Assembly: GCF_018449515.1 (NCBI RefSeq)
Contig: NZ_JAAVUQ010000048.1
Location: forward strand, 1 to 51,942
Source of the DNA: Caballeronia sp. dw_19
GTDB lineage: Bacteria > Pseudomonadota > Gammaproteobacteria > Burkholderiales > Burkholderiaceae
Direction of reading: 5' to 3'
Length of the DNA stretch: 51,942 nucleotides
The translations under genes were made by a program, and so were the position numbers. The notes beneath the pieces were generated by a model, which saw only the letters and a program-made list of their open reading frames with translations, was not told where the DNA came from and made no database searches. This document shows, in pieces, positions 1-8,859 of this stretch. Every line of letters begins with the position of its first letter. The stretch's first letter is position 1.

Positions 1-112
1 GCTTCATACAACTCGCATCCCAACGCCACAACACATCGGCTTACGCGTTCTTCAACACGCTAAAATAGCGCTTTAGCCGGATGTCTTCACGGCTTTTGTA
101 AAACAGGTCCCC

Positions 113-1726
113 ATGCTACGTCTAAGCGAAATCAAGCTGCCGCTTGAGCATTCGGAAAGCGAACTCGAGTCGGCAATTCGCTCACGTCTCGCGCTTATTC
201 ATGTCCCCGCCGATGGTCTGATCCGCTATACGGTATTCCGTCGCGCGCACGATGCGCGCAAGCGCTCAGACATCAAACTCACGTACATCGTCGATGTCGA
301 CGTGAAGGACGAAGCCGCAGCGCTTCGTTATCTCGACGACCAGCCGCATTGCAGCGTTACACCAGACATGGCGTACAAATTCGTCGCGAAGGCACCGGTG
401 TCGATGACATCGCCGAGGCCTGTAGTGATCGGCATGGGACCGTGCGGTTTGTTCGCCGGATTGATTCTCGCACAGATGGGCTTTCGTCCCATCATCCTGG
501 AACGTGGCAAGGCTGTTCGCGAACGGACCAAGGACACTTGGGGCTTGTGGCGAAAAAACGTGCTGAACCCCGAGTCGAACGTGCAGTTTGGCGAAGGCGG
601 TGCCGGGACGTTTTCGGACGGCAAGCTCTACAGCCAGATCAAAGACCCGAAGCACTACGGGCGTAAGGTGCTCGAAGAGTTCGTGCTTGCCGGCGCGCCC
701 GAAGACATTCTCTATCTGAGCCGGCCGCATATCGGTACGTTCCGACTGGTGGGGATGGTCGAGAAAATGCGCGCGACAATTCATCAACTCGGTGGTGAGG
801 TGCGCTTCGAATCGCGTGTCGAAGATATTGAGATCGATGGCGGCAAGGTGCGAAGTCTCACGCTTTCGAACGGCGAAACGCTGCGCTGCGACCACGTCGT
901 GTTGTCGGTGGGACATAGCGCACGAGATACGTTCGAGATGCTGCACGATCGCGGCGTCTACATGGAAGCAAAACCGTTTTCACTCGGGTTTCGGATCGAG
1001 CATCCGCAAGGATTGATCGATCGGAGCCGGTTCGGCAAATTTGCCGGCCATAAGCTATTAGGCGCAGCCGATTACAAAGTCGTCCATCATTGCAGCAACG
1101 GTCGGGCGGTCTATAGTTTTTGCATGTGTCCGGGTGGAACCGTGGTCGCGGCAGCATCGGAACCGGGACGTGTCGTCACGAACGGGATGAGCCAATATTC
1201 GCGCAATGAGCGTAATGCGAATGCGGGCATTGTCGTCGGAATTACGCCGGACGATTTCCCGGGCGGTCCGCTAGCAGGGATCGCGTTTCAAAGGCAGTGG
1301 GAGGAGCGCGCGTTCGAGCTTGGCGGCGGCGATTACTGCGCGCCGGCGCAGTTGGTCGGCGACTTTATTGCGAGACGGCCGTCTACCGAGCTGGGGTCCG
1401 TCGAACCGTCGTACAAACCTGGCGTTCGTATGACTGACCTGACCAGCGCATTGCCGGAGTACGTGGTTGAGGCGATTCGCGAAGCATTGCCGCAGATCGA
1501 CAAGAAGATTCCCGGCTTCGCTATGCACGATGCGGTGCTGACGGGCGTCGAAACGCGCACGTCGTCACCAATACGAGTTCGCCGAAAGGACGATTATCAA
1601 AGCGTGAATGTCGATGGTCTTTATCCCGCGGGCGAAGGTGCGGGATATGCCGGTGGTATTTATTCGGCCGCGATCGATGGGATAGAAGTGGCCGAGGCGC
1701 TGGCATTGAAAATGATGGCGGGTTAA
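113..1726 (+). CDS. NAD(P)/FAD-dependent dehydrogenase (COG2509-like)
   Basis: A 537-residue flavoprotein. A dinucleotide-binding motif is seen at residues 104-117 (VVIGMGPCGLFAG), after an N-terminal domain of about 100 residues that does not look like Rossmann fold. A second conserved block near the C-terminus (GLYPAGEGAGYAGGI) is the typical FAD-closing segment of this class. Length and layout fit the uncharacterised bacterial FAD-dependent dehydrogenase family related to COG2509. The substrate is unknown. The ATG at 113 has only a weak ribosome site (CAGG). It stands alone on the plus strand and converges with the uxaA-like gene. The family call is firm; the physiological role is not. Confidence 0.85.
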   Translation: MLRLSEIKLPLEHSESELESAIRSRLALIHVPADGLIRYTVFRRAHDARKRSDIKLTYIVDVDVKDEAAALRYLDDQPHCSVTPDMAYKFVAKAPVSMTSPRPVVIGMGPCGLFAGLILAQMGFRPIILERGKAVRERTKDTWGLWRKNVLNPESNVQFGEGGAGTFSDGKLYSQIKDPKHYGRKVLEEFVLAGAPEDILYLSRPHIGTFRLVGMVEKMRATIHQLGGEVRFESRVEDIEIDGGKVRSLTLSNGETLRCDHVVLSVGHSARDTFEMLHDRGVYMEAKPFSLGFRIEHPQGLIDRSRFGKFAGHKLLGAADYKVVHHCSNGRAVYSFCMCPGGTVVAAASEPGRVVTNGMSQYSRNERNANAGIVVGITPDDFPGGPLAGIAFQRQWEERAFELGGGDYCAPAQLVGDFIARRPSTELGSVEPSYKPGVRMTDLTSALPEYVVEAIREALPQIDKKIPGFAMHDAVLTGVETRTSSPIRVRRKDDYQSVNVDGLYPAGEGAGYAGGIYSAAIDGIEVAEALALKMMAG

Positions 1727-1974
1727 GGCGCTGTGCCGCGTCGGCCTGATGATCGAATGCTGCCCATGACGACGTATTTATTCGCCAGTGCCCGACGGGT
1801 TACCCGCGACTGAGGCACGGTCGCCGGACGATGGCGGATCTACTTCTCGCGATGCCTCGGCGCGGGAATGCAAATGGCGCAGGATTGCCTTAGCCGAGAT
1901 CAATGGCATCGAAACGATTAAGGCACCGAAGCAAACCACGGTCATTGTGCGTCACTCGCGCCAATCAAAACCCA

Positions 1975-3516
1975 TCACGTAATCACACCCACCTGCCACG
2001 GCACGAACTCGTTCTGCCCGTAACCGTGCGCTTCGCTCTTCGATGGAACCCCCGACGCGCAGTCCAGCATCATCTGGAAAATGGCTTCTCCAAGCTGATC
2101 GATGGATGCCGTTCCGTCGACAACCCCACCGCAGTTGATATCGATGTCTTCTTCCTGCCGCTCCCACAGCGCCGTGTTCGTGGCGAGTTTGAGCGAAGGC
2201 GAGGGCGCGCAGCCGTAAGCCGAGCCACGTCCTGTTGTGAAGCAGATCAGATTCGCACCCGACGCAACCTGGCCTGTCGCCGAGACCGGGTCGTACCCGG
2301 GCGAGTCCATGAACACAAAACCCTTCGCATCGATAGGTTGAGCGTATTCATAGACCTCCACGAGCTTTGTCGTGCCACCTTTCGCCACCGCGCCTAGTGA
2401 CTTTTCGAGGATCGTGGTCAAGCCGCCGACCTTGTTCCCTGCAGATGGATTGTTGTCCATCGCCGCACCGTTTCGCGCGCAATAATCCTCCCACCACTTG
2501 ATGCGCGTCAGCAGTTTTTCGCCGACTTCCCGGCTCACCGCCCGTCGCGTGAGCAGATGCTCCGCACCGTAGACCTCGGGCGTCTCCGAGAGAATCGCCG
2601 TGCCGCCATGCTGAACCAGGCGGTCGACGGCCGCGCCCAGTGCTGGATTCGCCGAGATCCCCGAATAACCGTCCGAACCCCCGCATTGCAATCCGACCAC
2701 CAAATGCGACGCCGGCACGGGTTCGCGTTCGACGCGGTTGGCATCGGCGAGCAGTTCTTTCACCATCGCGATGCCGCGCTCGATCGTCTTGCGTGTGCCG
2801 CCGCTGTCCTGGATCGTGAAGCTGCGCAGTTTCGCGCCGTTATCTTTTAGGCCGGCCGAACCGAGGATGCCTGAGATCTGATTCGTCTCGCAGCCCAGGC
2901 CGATGAACAGTACCGAATGAAAGTTCGGATGGACGGCGTAACCCGCGAGGGTACGACGCAGGATCGCGATGCCGTCGCCGAGAGAATCGATGCCGCAGCC
3001 CAGACCATGCGTCAACGCGATCACGCCATCCACGTTCGGATAATCGGCGAGCGCTTCAGGACGGACATCGCGGCGAAAGTGATCGGCGATAGCCCTTGCC
3101 ACTGTGGCCGAACAGTTCACACTCGTCAGGATACCGATGTAATTGCGCGTGGCCACACGACCGTCGTCGCGACGAATACCCATGAATGTGGCGGGTTTAT
3201 CGGCGAAATGGGTTTCGCGGATATCGACGCCGAACTCGTGCTCGCGCTTGAAATTCGCCATGCCGAGGTTGTGGACATGAACATGCTGGCCGCGCGAGAT
3301 GGCATTCAGTGCCACCCCGATGATCTGGTTGTAGCGCCGTACGGCTTCACCTTTGGCGATGTCGCGCGTCGCTATCTTGTGGCCCGGCGGAATCAGCCCG
3401 CTCACCACAAGCGGTTCGACTTCAGACGTAATGCGGGCGCCCGACATGAGCTGACGCGTCGCGATCACGACATCGTCGTTTGGATGAAGGCGGATAACGG
3501 TGTGATCGATAGGCAT
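1975..3516 (-). CDS. uxaA: UxaA-family altronate dehydratase
   Basis: Predicted to dehydrate D-altronate (or a related hexarate) to 2-keto-3-deoxy-gluconate in the cytoplasm. The 513-residue protein has an N-terminal SAF-like domain (about residues 1-95, VIRLHPNDDVVIATRQL) followed by the large UxaA/GarD catalytic domain with conserved Cys-containing blocks (GLGCETNQI, GLQCGGSDGYSG, NCGGVVDG). E. coli UxaA is about 495 residues, so the gene looks complete. It is the last gene of a tight minus-strand operon, 12 bp behind the uxaB-like gene. Galactarate dehydratase (GarD) belongs to the same family, but the neighbouring L-galactonate/tagaturonate enzymes favour altronate. Confidence 0.85.
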   Translation of the reverse strand: MPIDHTVIRLHPNDDVVIATRQLMSGARITSEVEPLVVSGLIPPGHKIATRDIAKGEAVRRYNQIIGVALNAISRGQHVHVHNLGMANFKREHEFGVDIRETHFADKPATFMGIRRDDGRVATRNYIGILTSVNCSATVARAIADHFRRDVRPEALADYPNVDGVIALTHGLGCGIDSLGDGIAILRRTLAGYAVHPNFHSVLFIGLGCETNQISGILGSAGLKDNGAKLRSFTIQDSGGTRKTIERGIAMVKELLADANRVEREPVPASHLVVGLQCGGSDGYSGISANPALGAAVDRLVQHGGTAILSETPEVYGAEHLLTRRAVSREVGEKLLTRIKWWEDYCARNGAAMDNNPSAGNKVGGLTTILEKSLGAVAKGGTTKLVEVYEYAQPIDAKGFVFMDSPGYDPVSATGQVASGANLICFTTGRGSAYGCAPSPSLKLATNTALWERQEEDIDINCGGVVDGTASIDQLGEAIFQMMLDCASGVPSKSEAHGYGQNEFVPWQVGVIT

Positions 3517-3528
3517 GGTAAGTATTCC

Positions 3529-4647
3529 TCAGGACAGCGCCGCGATAAGCCGCCGCTGGTCGATATTCAAGCCGAGTTGATGCGCGAGCTCGACAGCCTG
3601 TTTGAAACGGCGCTGTTTTTTCTCTGCGTGGTTACGCGCGATGTCGGAGAGCCGGTGATCCAGGAACGGATTTTCGAAACGGTCCCGGACATCGACGAGA
3701 TAGGCGCGTGCGGCGTCGTGCTCGCCGAGGGCATCGAAGATGGGCAGCACTTCGTCGCGCCATGTCGATTCCAATGTCGTACGCCATGCTTCGTGGCGCA
3801 TGGCGTCGCGGACGTTGGTATCGGCGGCGGCAGGATCTGCGAGCCAGAGTTCCGCGAGCATCGTATGGCCGAGGTTGAGCAGCAGAAGTTTGAGGCGCTC
3901 GTAGTGGGCGAGATCGTCGGTGAGGACGATGTCCTCGTGCTCGCATGGAAGGACCATGCCGGGTTGGCGTTCAATTGCCCATAACGCGTAGGACTCGGCA
4001 ATGGCGCCAACGGGATGTATCGGCTCGGAGACAATGCGGTCGACCAGCGAATTTACCCAGATGCAATCGTGTTGCAGATAGCGGATGAACGCATCGTCTG
4101 CTCGCCATTGCTTCGCCATGCCGATAACCAGGTCGCGCAATGTGTCGCCGTTACGCGATACCAGTTCGCAAGGCAGCAAGGTCATCGGCTCCGCGCTCGC
4201 GATAAACCGGTCGTGTAGCAAGAGCGCCAGCTTGGCGGGAAAACCGCGCGGGACGGAGTTTTCCTCAAGGCTTCGCGCGATGTCGTCTTCAAAGGAGGCG
4301 TAGCCGGTATCGCCGGTGTTCGACACGATCACCTTGACGTCGTGCCGCACGCGCTCACGTAGCGTTGGCCAGTCATCGGCGGCGTTGAGGGCTTCGGTGA
4401 TCGCGTCGCATTGAACGGTGACGTCGATCGTCGCCGCGCCTTGTTGGCCGCGAATCCGCACGGGATAGATGCTTGAGGCGCGCAACGCGTCGATCCGCGC
4501 CCGGCTTTGCGCATTCGATGTGCTCTGCACGACGGTAATCCGTCCGAGCGCCTGCGATGGCTCACGTCGCGTAGCCTCCGCAACGAACAAATCGACGTGC
4601 GCCTGAAGAAAGCGGCTCGTGCCGAACTGGAGAATCGGATTGCTCAT
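3529..4647 (-). CDS. Mannitol-dehydrogenase-family oxidoreductase, probable tagaturonate reductase
   Basis: A 372-residue NAD(P)-dependent polyol/hexuronate dehydrogenase. The N-terminus (ILQFGTSRFLQAHVDLF) matches the start of the mannitol dehydrogenase Rossmann domain, and WVNSLVDRIVSEPI is the conserved substrate-side motif of tagaturonate/fructuronate reductases. It is shorter than E. coli UxaB (about 483 residues), so it belongs to a compact subgroup. Between an LgoD-like dehydrogenase and a UxaA-like dehydratase, the inferred reaction is D-tagaturonate to D-altronate. Gaps to the flanking genes are 12 and 16 bp, consistent with one transcript. A fructuronate or arabinitol substrate cannot be excluded. 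Confidence 0.78.
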   Translation of the reverse strand: MSNPILQFGTSRFLQAHVDLFVAEATRREPSQALGRITVVQSTSNAQSRARIDALRASSIYPVRIRGQQGAATIDVTVQCDAITEALNAADDWPTLRERVRHDVKVIVSNTGDTGYASFEDDIARSLEENSVPRGFPAKLALLLHDRFIASAEPMTLLPCELVSRNGDTLRDLVIGMAKQWRADDAFIRYLQHDCIWVNSLVDRIVSEPIHPVGAIAESYALWAIERQPGMVLPCEHEDIVLTDDLAHYERLKLLLLNLGHTMLAELWLADPAAADTNVRDAMRHEAWRTTLESTWRDEVLPIFDALGEHDAARAYLVDVRDRFENPFLDHRLSDIARNHAEKKQRRFKQAVELAHQLGLNIDQRRLIAALS

Positions 4648-4663
4648 CGTCTATACGGTCGTG

Positions 4664-5686
4664 TCAGCACTCGACCAGTGCTTTAATCACGCCCGCAGAT
4701 GGGTCGAGCAGTTTGGAAAATTCGTTCGGCAAATCACTCAGCTTGAGCGTGTGCGTGTTCAGCGCCGCCGTGGGAATGAATCCCGCTCGCATGGCCTTCA
4801 GCACGGTTTCGAAGTCGTCCGGCGTGGCGTTGCGGCTCGCGAGCAGGGTCGTCTCGCGTTTGTGAAACTCGGGATCGGCGAAGGAGATTCGGTCACTAAC
4901 AATCGATATCAGCACGTATTTTCCGCCATGTGCGACGAATTCCAGGCCGCGCTCCATCGCTTTCACGTTGCCAGTGGCGTCGAAGACGATATCGAAAAAC
5001 TCGTTGCCCGTGAGTTCCGCAAGCTGTTTTGCATCCGCGGCGGCGCCGGTTGTATCCAGGCGCACGACATGGTCGGCGTTCAGCAGCGTCTCGCAGAATC
5101 GCAGCCGGTCCTCGCGGCCATCGAGCACGGTGACTTCGGCGCCGCGCAGCTTGGCGAAGATCAACGCAGCCATTCCAATCGGCCCGGTGCCGACCACCAG
5201 CGCACGCTGTTTTGGCTGCACATCGGCTCGCGCGACAGCGTGCGCCCCGATGGCCAGGAATTCGATCATTGCGGCTTGATCGAGCGTCACGCCGTCGGCT
5301 TTGAACACAAACGCCTGCGGCACGGCGAGTTGCTCGACGAGGCCGCCATCGGTATGGACGCCCAGGACGCGAATATTCATGCAGCAATTCGGCTTTTTAG
5401 CCCGGCACGCGATACATTTCCCACACGCCAGATAGGGCATCACGTAAACCTGATCGCCCTTTGCCACGCGTGCGCCGGCCGGCGCGGATTCCACGATCCC
5501 CGACAACTCGTGCCCCATCACCCGCGGATACGATAGATACGGCTGATTCCCGGTATAGATATGCAAGTCCGTACCGCACACGCCGACACGTTTGATGCGG
5601 ATCAGAACGTCGTCGATACCGGGTTCAGGCGATGGGCGATCAATCAGGACGAGCGAGCCGGGTTGTTCGCAGATGACAGTTTTCAT
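4664..5686 (-). CDS. lgoD: Zinc-dependent alcohol dehydrogenase, LgoD-like L-galactonate 5-dehydrogenase
   Basis: Medium-chain dehydrogenase predicted to oxidise L-galactonate to D-tagaturonate. Reading starts at the ATG at 5686, giving 340 residues, the same length as E. coli LgoD (YjjN). Catalytic zinc ligands are visible at C37 and H59/E60. The structural zinc cysteines are C88, C91, C94 and C102. The segments NQPYLSYPRVMGHE and DPEFHKRETTLLASRNATP closely resemble LgoD from memory. The open frame extends to 5866, but upstream codons overlap the divergent regulator and lack family similarity. First gene of the operon, facing the GntR-type regulator. L-fuconate or L-idonate could be alternative substrates. 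Confidence 0.82.
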   Translation of the reverse strand: MKTVICEQPGSLVLIDRPSPEPGIDDVLIRIKRVGVCGTDLHIYTGNQPYLSYPRVMGHELSGIVESAPAGARVAKGDQVYVMPYLACGKCIACRAKKPNCCMNIRVLGVHTDGGLVEQLAVPQAFVFKADGVTLDQAAMIEFLAIGAHAVARADVQPKQRALVVGTGPIGMAALIFAKLRGAEVTVLDGREDRLRFCETLLNADHVVRLDTTGAAADAKQLAELTGNEFFDIVFDATGNVKAMERGLEFVAHGGKYVLISIVSDRISFADPEFHKRETTLLASRNATPDDFETVLKAMRAGFIPTAALNTHTLKLSDLPNEFSKLLDPSAGVIKALVEC

Positions 5687-5741
5687 GGGAATAGGATGAT
5701 TTTTTGGCCTTACCAGAACGCATGTTAGTTTCCTAAAACGG

Positions 5742-5758
5742 AATTGGTCAAGCCAATT
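5742..5758. promoter_or_regulatory. Palindromic operator candidate in the lgoD/GntR divergent region
   Basis: The sequence AATTGGTCAAGCCAATT has perfect 6-bp arms (AATTGG/CCAATT) around a 5-bp centre. FadR-type GntR regulators bind short palindromes of the form TGGTC-N-ACCA, so this is a plausible site for the regulator encoded at 5856. It lies 56 bp upstream of the dehydrogenase start and 97 bp upstream of the regulator start, so it could control both. Assignment is by position and symmetry only. Confidence 0.55.
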
Positions 5759-5855
5759 AGCGCTGGCTAGGGGTTTGGCCTGACCATCGGGGCATCGTTG
5801 TTTAGAATTCAGACTTTCCGCCGATCCGGCCTGCCTGCCCACATAAGGAGCCTTC

Positions 5856-6563
5856 GTGGCTGTCAAACCCGTTGAGACGCGTCGTCTCTACCTTCAGATC
5901 GCCGATAAACTCCGCGCGCGGATCGAAGAACAAGGCTTCGCGCCGAACGGCCGCTTGCCGTCCGAGCGTGAGCTGGCGCTGATGCTGGGGGTGTCGAGGC
6001 CGTCGGTGAGAGAGGCGCTGGTGGCGCTGGAGCTGGAAGGGCGCGTGGAAATCCGGATGGGATCGGGCGTCTATATCTGTGCGCCGCCCGCGTCCGGGTC
6101 GCGCCCGAATCCGCCGCCGGGAACGGAATTCGGCGAAAGTCTGCTCGAAATCATGACCGCTCGAATGGTGATCGAAGGGGCGATAGCGGCGAATGTTGCG
6201 GCGTTCGGCAAACCGAAAGCGCTCAAGGCGCTGCGCGAGATCTACGAAAACATGGCGCGGGAAGTGGCGGACGGGCAAATTCCGCTGGCGGCGGACCGCG
6301 CGTTTCATTTAGCCGTCGCGCAGATGTCAGGAAACGATGTGCTGGTGCGCACGGTAGCGGGTCTTTTCGATGAACGGCATAGCCCGCTGTCATCCAAACT
6401 GCGCGTGCATTTTGAGGGGGAGGAAACCTGGGTGGCCGCGTTAAGCGAGCATAAGGACATACTGGACGCGCTCGAAGCGCGCGATGCCATTCAGGCCCAA
6501 GCGTCGATGCAGCGCCATTTGAAGGCGTCGTATGAGCGGCTGATGACGCGCCGCAAGCATTGA
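5856..6563 (+). CDS. FadR/GntR-family transcriptional regulator
   Basis: A 235-residue DNA-binding repressor or activator. Residues 10-75 form the GntR winged helix-turn-helix (LPSERELALMLGVSRPSVREAL), and residues 95-225 are the FCD all-helical ligand domain with its conserved His and Asp positions (FHLAVAQMSGN). The start is GTG at 5856, supported by AAGGAG five bases upstream. It is transcribed away from the L-galactonate/altronate operon, the common arrangement for a local sugar-acid-responsive regulator (UxuR/ExuR/LgoR type). The effector is likely a hexonate or hexuronate of the pathway, by inference. Confidence 0.88.
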   Translation: MAVKPVETRRLYLQIADKLRARIEEQGFAPNGRLPSERELALMLGVSRPSVREALVALELEGRVEIRMGSGVYICAPPASGSRPNPPPGTEFGESLLEIMTARMVIEGAIAANVAAFGKPKALKALREIYENMAREVADGQIPLAADRAFHLAVAQMSGNDVLVRTVAGLFDERHSPLSSKLRVHFEGEETWVAALSEHKDILDALEARDAIQAQASMQRHLKASYERLMTRRKH

Positions 6564-6640
6564 AAATATTGCATCAAGCCAGTCCGCAATCAACCCGGAC
6601 TGGCCGCCGAACTACGTACAACCAGTATGCAAGCAACCGT

Positions 6641-6961
6641 TCAACCAGGATAAGCCTCGTCCACTTTCAGCCCGGCGAGCTTGAAGATTACGCGCAGCGT
6701 CTGCGGCGCAATCTCGCGCCGCGAGGCGAGGGTTGTCAACACGAAATCCATCACTTTCGCGTACTTGAGCATGGTCAGGCACGTTTCCATGTCGGTGGTG
6801 CCGTCGCGCATGACTTCCGCGAGCCGCAACATTTCGCCGGAAATTTCTCGGGCCATTTCGAGTTCAAGTTGCTGTTTTTCGCTCCACTCGGGCATTGACG
6901 TGAGCTTTGCAAGCATTTCCTGAAACTGCTGTTCGGCTTTACTGTCTCGGATTGGGTCCAT
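6641..6961 (-). CDS. Conserved hypothetical protein, 106 residues
   Basis: Small, charged, helical-looking protein without signal peptide or membrane segment; I do not recognise the family. The start at 6961 (MDPIRDSKAEQQ) is chosen because GAGGA stands five bases upstream. An ATG at 6973 has no ribosome site. Heptad-like runs of Leu/Met/Glu (EKQQLELEMAREI) suggest helical bundles or oligomerisation. It is a single minus-strand gene convergent with the GntR regulator. Codon use looks normal for the window, so I judge it real, but no function can be given. Confidence 0.65.
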   Translation of the reverse strand: MDPIRDSKAEQQFQEMLAKLTSMPEWSEKQQLELEMAREISGEMLRLAEVMRDGTTDMETCLTMLKYAKVMDFVLTTLASRREIAPQTLRVIFKLAGLKVDEAYPG

Positions 6962-7405
6962 CGCCGTCCTCATTTTGTTCGCGCGTTCCCCGTGGGAACA
7001 CGCCGTGTGCGTTAGGTGTTACGTAACAGGCCGTGCGTCGACGTTCGCCGGTGTGTTTCACTGGCATGGCCTCGCGCGTTGCGGAGGTCATTGATTGGTC
7101 GCGCCTGCCTTGCTACCAGGGGTCCTGCTATAAAAGTCGCGGCCTTGTGCCGCCGTAATATCCGTCCATCCCGTTGGTTGTCCCGTTCTAAATGCACGAA
7201 ATGTTCCATCAAAAACCGGGGTTCCTCAGTGCCTGTTGAGGAGACTCGAAACCTCCGACAGTTTCCGATGCTGCGTCATGCGGGTGCGTCTATGCGCTTT
7301 TGGGTAAACTTGCCGATTTACATCGATACAACCAGCGGTTAGCGCACACTTCGCGCCGAAAATTCCGCGCGACCCTGCCTACAGAATCACTACGGTATCC
7401 AGACG
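6962..7405. other. 444-bp intergenic region between two divergent genes
   Basis: No convincing ORF. It holds a short hairpin (GTTCCC/GGGAAC, about 6986-6999), a perfect 12-bp palindrome (7017-7028) and a weak hairpin (CCTCA/TGAGG, about 7224-7241). It must contain promoters for the flanking hypothetical gene and the methyltransferase, but no clear -35/-10 pair with good spacing was found. Confidence 0.5.
7017..7028. repeat. Perfect palindrome TGTTACGTAACA
   Basis: Twelve bases read identically on both strands. It lies in the non-coding gap 56 bp upstream of the 106-residue hypothetical gene. It may be a binding site for a dimeric regulator; no regulator in the window can be tied to it. Confidence 0.4.
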
Positions 7406-8302
7406 ATGGCCAAGAAGTCCCGGGCGCCGAACGCGCCCATTGCATCAACGGATTCGTCCGATCAAAAGCCGGAAACATCGGCCAAGCACGACATTCGTCC
7501 TGGTCAGTCCCTCGAACTTTTGAAGGAACTGCACATCTTGACGCGCGACGGCAAGATGAATCAAGACAGCCGTCGGAAGTTGAAACAGGTCTATCACCTG
7601 TTTCAGTTCATCGAACCTTTGCTTGCGGAAATTCATGCAAAAGAGGGTTCGGTGACGCTGGTCGATCATGGAGCGGGCAAGTCTTACCTTGGCTTCATTC
7701 TCTACGATCTCTACTTCAAAGCTCTGCGCGATCGGTCACATATCTTTGGCATTGAGACGCGTTCGGAGCTAGTCGAAAAGTCGGAGGAATTGGCCGCGCG
7801 GCTGGGATTCGAGGGTATGTCGTTCGTGAATCTATCGGTGGCCGAATCGATTACGTCAGACCGTTTGCCTGAAACCGTGGATGTTGTCACGGCACTGCAT
7901 GCATGCAATACCGCCACCGACGACGCGATTCATTTCGCTTTGCAGAAGAAAGCGAAAGCCATTGTGGTGGTGCCGTGTTGTCAGGCCGAAGTGGCGTCGG
8001 TTCTACGTAAGAACAAAGGGCATTCGCTTTCGAAGAACGTGCTGACGGAGATGTGGCGGCATCCGCTGCATACGCGCGAATTCGGCAGTCAGATCACGAA
8101 TGTGCTGCGCTGCCTGCAACTGGAATCGCATGGGTACCAGGTCAGCGTGACGGAACTTGTCGGCTGGGAGCACTCGATGAAAAACGAGTTGATCATCGCG
8201 CAGTTCAAGGATCTGCCGCGCGGAAAACCCGCGCAGCGTTTGTCCGATGTGCTGGAGACGCTCGGTCTGGAAGAGATGCGCGAGCGGTTCTTTACGACTT
8301 GA
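7406..8302 (+). CDS. SAM-dependent methyltransferase (Methyltransf_32-like)
   Basis: A 298-residue protein with a Lys/Ser-rich N-terminal tail of about 30 residues, then a class I methyltransferase fold. Motif I is seen as VDHGAGKSYLGF at residues 86-97. An acidic strand end (GIETRSE) and a later VVTALHACNTATDDA block match the family that also contains the plant and animal RRNAD1-type proteins (HACG-like motif). The target is unknown; rRNA or a small molecule are possibilities. The start lacks a strong ribosome site. It converges with the DUF1415 gene, with only 2 bp between stops. Confidence 0.78.
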   Translation: MAKKSRAPNAPIASTDSSDQKPETSAKHDIRPGQSLELLKELHILTRDGKMNQDSRRKLKQVYHLFQFIEPLLAEIHAKEGSVTLVDHGAGKSYLGFILYDLYFKALRDRSHIFGIETRSELVEKSEELAARLGFEGMSFVNLSVAESITSDRLPETVDVVTALHACNTATDDAIHFALQKKAKAIVVVPCCQAEVASVLRKNKGHSLSKNVLTEMWRHPLHTREFGSQITNVLRCLQLESHGYQVSVTELVGWEHSMKNELIIAQFKDLPRGKPAQRLSDVLETLGLEEMRERFFTT

Positions 8303-8304
8303 CG

Positions 8305-8859
8305 TTATGGCTTGACACTTGCGTCGCGTTTCAGATGTTCGAGCCAGCCTGCGTGGCCGAGACGGCGCAGCGTGGCCATGTTGCGCTCGTAGATATCGGC
8401 GGCGTCGGGGAATGCTTCCACTGCGCGTTCAATGCTTGCCTCACGCAGCAAATGGAAGATTGGGTACGGCGCGCGGTTCGTGAAATTTTCGATGTCGTCG
8501 GGCTCGGCGTCATCGAATTGATAGTTCGGATGAAAGCTCGCGATCTGTAGTTCACCTTCCAGCTTGAGTTGTCTCAGGAGGGTATCGGCGAAATGAAGGG
8601 CGTCGTTGTAGTCGGCGAAATCGGCGAGCGCGTGCGGGACGATCAACAACGTTGTGTCAGTCTTTTCCGGATCGGTGTCCGCCAGATGCTTCAGTTCGGT
8701 TTCGATATCGGCGAGCACCTCTTCGAACGTGCGCGCTTCGCTGACGGCGTAGCGGATCTGGTCCTTCACATACACAGCCTTGGCAAACGGGCACAGGTTC
8801 AGCCCGATGACTGCCCGCGTGAGCCAATTCCGCGTTGAATCGATAATCTCTTCGTTCAC
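8305..8859 (-). CDS. DUF1415 domain protein
   Basis: A 184-residue cytoplasmic protein of the DUF1415 family. The start WLTRAVIGLNLCPFAKAV and the inner block IASFHPNYQF are characteristic, with a conserved Cys (C23) and His. The start is GTG, overlapping the stop of the upstream TetR gene by four bases (GTGA), which indicates translational coupling. The molecular function of the family is not known. Co-transcription with a TetR regulator divergent from an MFS carrier may be only positional. Confidence 0.88.
   Translation of the reverse strand: MNEEIIDSTRNWLTRAVIGLNLCPFAKAVYVKDQIRYAVSEARTFEEVLADIETELKHLADTDPEKTDTTLLIVPHALADFADYNDALHFADTLLRQLKLEGELQIASFHPNYQFDDAEPDDIENFTNRAPYPIFHLLREASIERAVEAFPDAADIYERNMATLRRLGHAGWLEHLKRDASVKP

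Noticed and set aside
2917..3984. 355-codon plus-strand frame across uxaA/uxaB-like genes
   Set aside because: Antisense shadow crossing two real gene boundaries.
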